The notes beneath the pieces were generated by a model. It did not search any database. It was not told the DNA's origin and saw nothing but the letters and a program-made list of their open reading frames with translations. A DNA stretch of 49,036 nt from an uncultured Prevotella sp. (GTDB taxonomy: Bacteria; Bacteroidota; Bacteroidia; Bacteroidales; Bacteroidaceae). The position numbers and the translations under genes are program-made. The stretch lies in the NCBI GenBank assembly GCA_946548065.1, contig CAMNPM010000017.1, positions 1-49,036 of the forward strand. The letters are read 5' to 3'. Position 1 is the stretch's first letter. The number at the start of each line of letters is the position of its first letter. Positions 43,455-49,036 of this stretch are shown here, one piece after another.

Positions 43455-45464
43455 ATGGTATTTATGAGACACTACGCACCAGCCTTTTCGCAGCTAATGC
43501 TACAACACCTAAAAGCCGCGCTCCTGCTCACGCTGCTGACCGTCAGCCTGACCGCGCTGTCGCAGGAAGTGAACAAGAAGTGGGGCAAGCCCACCCAGGA
43601 AGAACTCAGTATGACCGAATACCCCCCCGACAAGGACGCCCCCGCGGTACAGCTGTACCGCTCCGTCGACGTCTACTACAGCTTCTCCAGGGGCATCCAG
43701 GTGTTCTACGACGTGCGCTGCCGTCTGAAGGTGCTCAAGCCCGAGGGGCGCGGCGTGGGCGATGTCAGCATCTCGCTGCGCCAGGGCGAAAGCTACCGCA
43801 CGATGCGCGAGATAGTGACGGGACTGAAGGCCGCAGCCTACAACCTGGACAACGGCAAGCTGGTGAAGACCAAGATGGAAAGCTCGATGGTCAACGAGGA
43901 GCAGGTCGACAAGACCGAGAAGCTCATCAAGTTCAGCGTGCCACAGGTTCGCGTGGGTACCGTCATCGAGTACGAATACCGCATAGAGAGCGACTTCTTC
44001 TACGACCTGCACGACTGGCATGCCCAGAGCGACATCCCCGTGCGCTGGACCCGCTACGAGCTCTCCGTGCCGGAGTGGTTCCGCTTCAGCATCGAGCAGT
44101 CGGGCGCCGCCCACCTCGAATATAGCGCAGAGGAGGGCAACATGACCATCGAGGGCACACCACTCAGCACCGAGGAGAAGACCTTCATCGGCGAGTTCCT
44201 GCCCGCCCTGAAGGAAGACGACTTCGTGTGGTGTGCCGCTGACTACGGCAGCAAGGTGACCCACGAGCTGCGCGGCATCTATGTACCCGGCGAGGTACAC
44301 AAGAACTACACCAGCACGTGGCAAGACATAGACAAGCAGCTGAAGGACGACGAGGAGTTCGGCTGGCGCATCAAGAAGAGCAGCCCCCTGAAGGCGGAAA
44401 TCCTTGCCGCCGGCATACCCGCCATGGCCGACCCGCGCCAGCGCGTGGCCGCCGTATGGCAGATGCTCGGCAGCCGGGTGCGCTGGAACAACCACTATGG
44501 CTTCTGGGCCAAGTCCGGGGCGCGCGTACTGAAGGACGGCTCCGGATCCAATGCCGACATCAACTTCCTGCTCATCAACATGCTGCATGATGCCGGCGTA
44601 GAGGCATTCCCCATAGGGCTCCGCCTGCGCAACAGAGGACTGCTGCCCCAGACCCACGCCAGCCTGAAATACCTGTCCACCTTCGTCGTAGGCATACAGC
44701 TCAACGACAGCACAGTGGCCTGCATCGATGCCTCAGCACAAGACGGCTACCTCGACGTGCTCCCCGCCCGCCTGCTGGTAGAGAGGGCGCGCATCATCCA
44801 CAAGGACCGTCCCGGCTCATGGCTGAACCTGCGCGACAGGTCCCACCACCGCGAGGTAACCACCATACAGGCCGCGCTCCAGCCCGACGGCACCATCAGC
44901 GGACAGCGCATACGCTCATGCAGCGGACAGGCCGCAGCCAGCCTGCGACGACTATGGCGCACCGCCGACGACAGCACCGAGGTGATACGCCAGCTGCAGG
45001 ACCGTATGGCCATCGAGGTATCCAACTACCGACTGGAGGGCCGTCACGACTTCTCACCCACCGTGCGCGAGACGCTACGATTCACCAAGCAGTGCAACAC
45101 CACAGGCAACATCATCTACCTCAATCCACTCATCTTCACCCCACAGCCCAGCAGCCCCTTCAAGGCCGCCGAGCGCAGCCTCCCCGTGGAGTTCCCCTAC
45201 AGCCAGCACGAACAGCTGAACGTCCAGCTCACGCTGCCCGAGGGATGGACACCCGAAGAGCTGCCCAAACCCATGGTCATCAAGCTCGACGGCATCACCG
45301 CCCGCATCATCTGCCAGCTCAACGGCCGACAGCTGTTGGCTCGCTACCAGCTCGACATCAGCCGAACATTCTTCAGCCAGCAGCAGTATCCCGACCTGAA
45401 GGCCTTCTTCGACAAGCTGGTGGAAAGCAACAAATACATCGTCGCACTAAAGAAGCAACCATGA
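43455..45464 (+). CDS. DUF3857 protein with an inactive transglutaminase-like domain
   Basis: A 669-residue exported protein. It has a hydrophobic signal ('AALLLTLLTVSLTALSQ', cleavage near residue 37), a DUF3857 domain ('VYYSFSRGIQVFYDVRCRLKVL' to 'IEYEYRIESDFFYDLHDW'), then a transglutaminase-like core. In that core the position of the catalytic Cys is occupied by non-cysteine residues ('KDGSGSNADINFLLINML'), and the usual His is not visible ('LSTFVVGIQL'), so it is probably a non-catalytic fold. ATG at 43464 is an alternative start. It is coupled to a second DUF3857 gene through a duplicated stop/start junction. Confidence 0.85.
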   Translation: MVFMRHYAPAFSQLMLQHLKAALLLTLLTVSLTALSQEVNKKWGKPTQEELSMTEYPPDKDAPAVQLYRSVDVYYSFSRGIQVFYDVRCRLKVLKPEGRGVGDVSISLRQGESYRTMREIVTGLKAAAYNLDNGKLVKTKMESSMVNEEQVDKTEKLIKFSVPQVRVGTVIEYEYRIESDFFYDLHDWHAQSDIPVRWTRYELSVPEWFRFSIEQSGAAHLEYSAEEGNMTIEGTPLSTEEKTFIGEFLPALKEDDFVWCAADYGSKVTHELRGIYVPGEVHKNYTSTWQDIDKQLKDDEEFGWRIKKSSPLKAEILAAGIPAMADPRQRVAAVWQMLGSRVRWNNHYGFWAKSGARVLKDGSGSNADINFLLINMLHDAGVEAFPIGLRLRNRGLLPQTHASLKYLSTFVVGIQLNDSTVACIDASAQDGYLDVLPARLLVERARIIHKDRPGSWLNLRDRSHHREVTTIQAALQPDGTISGQRIRSCSGQAAASLRRLWRTADDSTEVIRQLQDRMAIEVSNYRLEGRHDFSPTVRETLRFTKQCNTTGNIIYLNPLIFTPQPSSPFKAAERSLPVEFPYSQHEQLNVQLTLPEGWTPEELPKPMVIKLDGITARIICQLNGRQLLARYQLDISRTFFSQQQYPDLKAFFDKLVESNKYIVALKKQP

Positions 45465-45505
45465 TACGCCTGTCCTACACCATCGCACTAAAGAAGAACC
45501 TATGA
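45461..45505 (+). repeat. 41-bp duplicated stop/start junction with a 14-residue frame
   Basis: The junction text CACTAAAGAAG...ATGATACGCC occurs twice, 41 bases apart (ATGATACGCC at 45461 and 45502). The first ATGA overlaps the stop of the upstream DUF3857 gene and opens MIRLSYTIALKKNL, whose TGA overlaps the ATG of the second DUF3857 gene. The small frame looks like a by-product of the duplication. Confidence 0.75.
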
Positions 45506-47361
45506 TACGCCCCTACGTTACCCTTCTGCTCACGCTGCTGGCCGTTGCATCCGCCAAGGCTCAGCATGCCATCATCATCGAACACCTTACCGAGGTCACC
45601 GTCAGTAGTGACACACGGGCTGTCACACACCACCGCGAGACCGTCACCATCCTCGACGAGCAAGGAGCCGACAAGGCGCTCTTCCTCTGCCGCTGCAGCA
45701 AGCAGGAGCGCCTGACCAGCTTTCGAGGCGAGGCCGTCGATGACCAGGGACACCGACTGCGCAAGTTCAGACAGAGCGACCTCCAACGCACCGAATACTC
45801 CAACTACCTGGCCATCGACGACTACCAGCAGTACCTCGACTATACGCCGCCCTCATACCCCATCACCATCACTTACGAATGGAGCATGGAACTGCACAAC
45901 ACCCTGATAGAATATCCTCCCTTCTGCCCCCAAGACGACTATGAGGTCAGCCTGCGACACGCCGTCTACCGCCTGACGGTACCAGCCGACATCACCGTGG
46001 GCCACGCCCTGCAGAACATCAGTGCCGAGGCACTCACCATTGCCGACAAAGACGGAAGCCGAAGCATCAGCCTCGAACTGTCCAACCTGCCGGCACTGCA
46101 CAACGAACCCTATGCCCGGCCGCTGCGCGAGCGGCTGCCCCAGGCCTACTTCGCACCACGCCTCTTCACCTATTACGACACGAAGGGCAGCCTGGCCTCC
46201 TGGAACGACTACGGCCGATGGGAGTACTCGCTGCTCCAAGGGCGCGACATACTGCCCGAGACCCTGTGCACCAAGCTGCACCAACTGACCGACACCCTGC
46301 CAACAGCCCGCCGGAAGGTAGAGACCCTCTATCACTATCTTGGACAGCACACCCGCTACGTGGCCATACTGCTGGGCATTGGCGGACAGCAGCCGGCACC
46401 GGCGACCGACGTGGTCCGCAGCGGCTTTGGCGACTGCAAGGGACTCTCCAACCTCATGCGAGCCATGCTGCGCGAAGTAGGCATCAGCAGCCGCTACACC
46501 GTCATCAGCACACGCAACCGCCGACTGCTGCCCCACTTTGCCAGCGCGGGACAGACCAACCACGTCATCCTGCAGGTGCCTCTGCCTGCCGACACGCTGT
46601 GGCTGGAGTGCACTAACCCGCAACTGCCCTTCGGATACATACATGAAGACATTGCCGGCCACGATGCCATAGCCATCGACGAGGCAGGAGGCCACCTGGT
46701 CACCCTGCCAGTCTATGCCGACACTCTGAACCGACAGCTCAGCCGCATCAGCATCACCGTCAAGCCCGAAGGCAATGCCGACATCAACATCCGTCAGGTA
46801 TCCGAAAACCGCCAGTACGAGGCCCTCGCACCCATGCTCCGCATGGAACCCAAGGAACAGCAACGCACCCTAAGCCAGCTGGTACGCGCCCCACAGGCCA
46901 ATATCAGCCGCATCAACGTCCGTCAGACTGATGCCACTGCCCGCCTGACCCTTGAAGCCGACATCAGCAGCCAAGGCTATGCCACGCGCGCCGGACAGCG
47001 ACTCTTCCTGCCCCTCTGTCCTATACACCAGGGCTACAACATCAGTAGCACGGGACACAAGCGCACCGAACCACTCTGCATCGACATGGGCTACCAGGAC
47101 GAAGACCGCATCGACATCGCCCTGCCCGAGGGCTACAGCCTCGAAGCCCGCCCCAAGAACATCAGCATAGAAAAGCCCTTCGGCTCCTTCCTCTTCCAGA
47201 CGAAGGTGGCCGAAGGACGTCTCAAGGTGCGCTACCGTGTGCTGCTGCGGGCTGGCAACTATCCCGCCACCGACTATGCCGACTTCGAAGCCTTCATCAA
47301 GGCCATCAGCCGCGCCTATGCTCAGCGCGCTGTCTGCGTCTCGGGCCAGTTGACCAAGTAA
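45502..47361 (+). CDS. DUF3857 protein with a transglutaminase-like domain, catalytic Cys kept
   Basis: A 619-residue exported protein with signal 'MIRPYVTLLLTLLAVASAKA', a DUF3857 domain ('TEVTVSSDTRAVTHHRETVTIL' onward), and a transglutaminase-like domain. The core has 'VRSGFGDCKGLSNLMRAMLRE' (catalytic Cys), 'QTNHVILQVPL' (His) and 'TLWLECTNPQLPFGYI' (Glu in place of the usual Asp). It may be a peptidase, a transglutaminase or a binding protein of the periplasm; no substrate can be named. The start overlaps a 14-residue frame (ATGA). The 3' end overlaps the RecD-like gene by 40 bases on the other strand. Confidence 0.87.
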   Translation: MIRPYVTLLLTLLAVASAKAQHAIIIEHLTEVTVSSDTRAVTHHRETVTILDEQGADKALFLCRCSKQERLTSFRGEAVDDQGHRLRKFRQSDLQRTEYSNYLAIDDYQQYLDYTPPSYPITITYEWSMELHNTLIEYPPFCPQDDYEVSLRHAVYRLTVPADITVGHALQNISAEALTIADKDGSRSISLELSNLPALHNEPYARPLRERLPQAYFAPRLFTYYDTKGSLASWNDYGRWEYSLLQGRDILPETLCTKLHQLTDTLPTARRKVETLYHYLGQHTRYVAILLGIGGQQPAPATDVVRSGFGDCKGLSNLMRAMLREVGISSRYTVISTRNRRLLPHFASAGQTNHVILQVPLPADTLWLECTNPQLPFGYIHEDIAGHDAIAIDEAGGHLVTLPVYADTLNRQLSRISITVKPEGNADINIRQVSENRQYEALAPMLRMEPKEQQRTLSQLVRAPQANISRINVRQTDATARLTLEADISSQGYATRAGQRLFLPLCPIHQGYNISSTGHKRTEPLCIDMGYQDEDRIDIALPEGYSLEARPKNISIEKPFGSFLFQTKVAEGRLKVRYRVLLRAGNYPATDYADFEAFIKAISRAYAQRAVCVSGQLTK

Positions 47362-48731
47362 AGACGCTCCGTAGCGCGGGTAAAGGCTGTATAGAGCCAG
47401 TGCAGGTAGTCGGTGGTCAGCATCTCGTCGGTCATGTAGCCCTGGTCAATGTAGACATGCGCCCACTGGCCGCCCTGCGCCTTGTGGCAGGTGGCGGCAT
47501 AGGCAAACTTCACCTGCAGCGCGTTATAGTACTTATCCTCCTTCAGCTTCTTCATCCTCTCCTGCTTCAAGGGAATGTCGGCATAGTCTTCTAATACCTT
47601 ATTATATAGTGCCTCCTGCTGCTCGGCAGTCAGCGCCGGAGCCTCGCTCGTCAGCGCGTCGAGCAGCGTCAGGGCGGTAAGCTCGCTATCGTCGTAGTCA
47701 GGAAAGGTCATCGTGACCTCGGCAAAGTGGAATCCATATAGCTCGTGCACGTGACGAACGCGCCGCACCACAGCCAGGTCGCCATTGGCTATAAAGTCCA
47801 TCTTCCGCTCCCCACTCGCAGCATCCGCTACTTGACCCCAGAAATAGTTGTTCTTCACCACCATCAGCCTGTCGCCCGAACACAGCTCCGACTCATGGTC
47901 GAGGATGCGGCCGCGGATGCCCTGGTTATACACGTTGGCCCACTTGTTAGAGCGGGTAATCACCAGCGTCTCGTCCTGCCCCACATGAGAATAGCTGCTC
48001 GACAGCTCCTCAATCAGCTCGTTGCCCGGCAGCACCTTGATATCCGGGAAACCCTGAAAGCGAATCCTCGGTAAGGCTATCCGCTGGCCACCACCGTCTC
48101 CTGCCATCATGCCACGAATCAGTGTCGCATTATACAGTATGCCCGATTCGCTGCTCTGCCGGAGCACCTCCTGCAGCCTACTTTCATGAACGCGCAATCC
48201 CTTCACACGCAGCACCTCCGACATCAGAGCCGGACTCTCCTCCTCTCCCACCGGGGGCAACTGGGCGCCGTCGCCTATCAGCATCATACGGCAGTTGCGC
48301 CCGTTGTACACAAAGCGAATCAGGTCGTCCAGCAGTCCGTCGCCAGCTATCATCGAAGCCTCATCAATGATGAACAGCGTGTCGTGCTGGTTGTTATAGT
48401 TCAGGTTGAACCCGCCCTCCAGCGACTTCTGGCGATAGATGCGGCGGTGGATGGTGTAGGCCGGATGACCGGCATAGAGCGAGAACACCTTTGCCGCCCG
48501 CCCCGTCGGAGCCAGCAGCACCAGCTTCTGGCCCAGCTGCTGCATGCCCTTCACGATGGCGGCTGCCAGCGTTGTTTTCCCCGTACCTGCCGAACCGCGC
48601 ATCACCATCACGGCATGCTCAGTGCGGTCGGTCATAAACTGCGCAAAAGCCTCTATGGAAGCCTCCTGCTCAGACGTGGGAACATGCCCGAAGGCACTCC
48701 GAATACGATATTTCAATTCATCAGCTATCAT
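47322..48731 (-). CDS. RecD-like superfamily 1 DNA helicase/ATPase
   Basis: A 469-residue helicase. Walker A is 'MRGSAGTGKTTLAAAIV' (G46-T53), motif II is 'TLFIIDEASMI', motif III is 'MMLIGDGAQLPPVGE'. The C-terminal UvrD-like part has 'YAATCHKAQGGQWAHVYID' and 'HWLYTAFTRATERLYLVN'. It lacks the N-terminal domain of RecD/RecD2, and no recB or recC is near, so it is a stand-alone RecD-like/AAA_30 protein. The ATG at 48731 is ten bases after the -7 element inside repeat copy B. The gene converges with and overlaps the second DUF3857 gene. Confidence 0.92.
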   Translation of the reverse strand: MIADELKYRIRSAFGHVPTSEQEASIEAFAQFMTDRTEHAVMVMRGSAGTGKTTLAAAIVKGMQQLGQKLVLLAPTGRAAKVFSLYAGHPAYTIHRRIYRQKSLEGGFNLNYNNQHDTLFIIDEASMIAGDGLLDDLIRFVYNGRNCRMMLIGDGAQLPPVGEEESPALMSEVLRVKGLRVHESRLQEVLRQSSESGILYNATLIRGMMAGDGGGQRIALPRIRFQGFPDIKVLPGNELIEELSSSYSHVGQDETLVITRSNKWANVYNQGIRGRILDHESELCSGDRLMVVKNNYFWGQVADAASGERKMDFIANGDLAVVRRVRHVHELYGFHFAEVTMTFPDYDDSELTALTLLDALTSEAPALTAEQQEALYNKVLEDYADIPLKQERMKKLKEDKYYNALQVKFAYAATCHKAQGGQWAHVYIDQGYMTDEMLTTDYLHWLYTAFTRATERLYLVNWPETQTAR

Positions 48732-48738
48732 AAAATCC

Positions 48739-48870
48739 CTGCAAATTTAGATAAAATTTCCGAGATTTTAAGCCAGTCGAGATATAAATGTGAACAAATT
48801 GCCCCGAAAAGTTACAAACCAAGGCTCACATACGCCCATTCCTAATCATTAACGTGCTCTAAGTCACATT
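48739..48870 (-). repeat. 132-bp promoter-carrying element, copy B (upstream of the RecD-like gene)
   Basis: Inverted copy of 31286-31417, ending on the minus strand with TAAATTTGCAG just before the RecD-like start. By eye, four mismatches in 132 bases. The gene-proximal sequence differs after GCAG, so identity stops at the expected transcription start. Confidence 0.9.
48742..48749 (-). promoter_or_regulatory. -7 element of the RecD-like gene, inside repeat copy B
   Basis: TAAATTTG on the minus strand (48749-48742), identical to that of mutS2, ten bases before the ATG at 48731. Confidence 0.6.
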
Positions 48871-48910
48871 AAGGTTATGGATGTTAAATGATGTTAATCA
48901 CGACGTTTTT

Positions 48911-48940
48911 CTTAATTCTTAATTCTTAATTCTTAATTAA
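48911..48940. repeat. CTTAATT tandem repeat upstream of tRNA-Ser
   Basis: CTTAATT is repeated four times (48911-48940), directly before the tRNA promoter. Another simple A/T repeat of the kind found in spacers of this window. Confidence 0.7.
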
Positions 48941-48946
48941 AGTTTG

Positions 48947-48954
48947 TACCTTTG
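48947..48954 (+). promoter_or_regulatory. -7 element of tRNA-Ser
   Basis: TACCTTTG matches the consensus; the tRNA begins 30 bases further on. No clear -33 box; that region is the CTTAATT repeat. Confidence 0.6.
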
Positions 48955-48984
48955 CACCCGCTTTAAGCAGTCGTAAGCACTCAT

Positions 48985-49036
48985 GGAGAGATGGTAGAGT
49001 GGTCGATTACAACGGTCTTGAAAACCGTCGTGCTGA
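48985..49036 (+). tRNA. tRNA-Ser (anticodon UGA), cut by the window end
   Basis: The 5' part folds as a class II tRNA: acceptor strand GGAGAGA, D stem GTAG/TTAC, anticodon stem ACGGT/ACCGT around CTTGAAA (anticodon UGA, serine UCA codons). The sequence stops in the start of the long variable arm, so the T arm and 3' end are outside the window. Confidence 0.9.

Overview
The window looks like a chromosomal segment of a Bacteroidales bacterium, most likely Prevotellaceae. Reasons: promoters of the Bacteroidetes sigma type (TAnnTTTG at -7, often with TTTG 19-20 bases upstream) precede many operons; there are no convincing Shine-Dalgarno sites; and the gene set (DUF3857/transglutaminase-like secreted proteins, TamB with a lipoprotein TamA-like partner, DUF3822, AlkZ-related protein, the radical SAM/TIGR03915 pair) is typical of that order. 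Species cannot be given. No prophage, CRISPR array or intact insertion sequence was seen.

Layout. 1-371: short edge region with a terminator, a promoter and tRNA-Arg(CCU). 372-6781: leftward rimP-nusA-infB-sufB operon behind a promoter and a terminator-like leader hairpin. 6797-11677: leftward four-gene sugar operon (split transketolase, FGGY kinase, FucI-like isomerase), resembling a D-apiose or other pentose route that ends in a transketolase step. 11801-14553: rightward gpmI, TlpA-like lipoprotein, HAD hydrolase. 14533-23573: a DNA-maintenance block: a metallopeptidase fragment, sbcC-sbcD, an AlkD-like glycosylase coupled to a BCP peroxiredoxin, then on the other strand an AlkZ-related protein, a radical SAM DNA-repair protein and its TIGR03915 partner. 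23588-26085: transposase remnant, CDF metal exporter, alanine dehydrogenase. 26130-29670: dnaG and cardiolipin synthase. 29680-31151: rsmD, DUF3822 and a 29-residue membrane peptide, coupled by overlapping stop/start codons. 31286-34028: mutS2. 34098-42635: leftward operon of Zn-peptidase, RluA-type pseudouridine synthase, tamB and tamL. 42778-43388: phosphopantetheinyl transferase. 43429-47361: two coupled DUF3857 proteins. 47322-48749: RecD-like helicase. 48947 to the end: promoter and the first part of tRNA-Ser(UGA).

The most unusual signals are not classical genes. A 132-bp element carrying the promoter occurs nearly identically, in inverted orientation, in front of mutS2 (31286-31417) and the RecD-like gene (48739-48870), 17 kb apart. 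The operon that encodes NusA has a hairpin plus T-run between its promoter and first gene. Small palindromic or tandem repeats have entered coding frames without breaking them (kinase, mutS2, rsmD, alkD-like). A 41-bp duplication has copied a stop/start junction between the two DUF3857 genes. Short simple repeats also fill several spacers inside operons.
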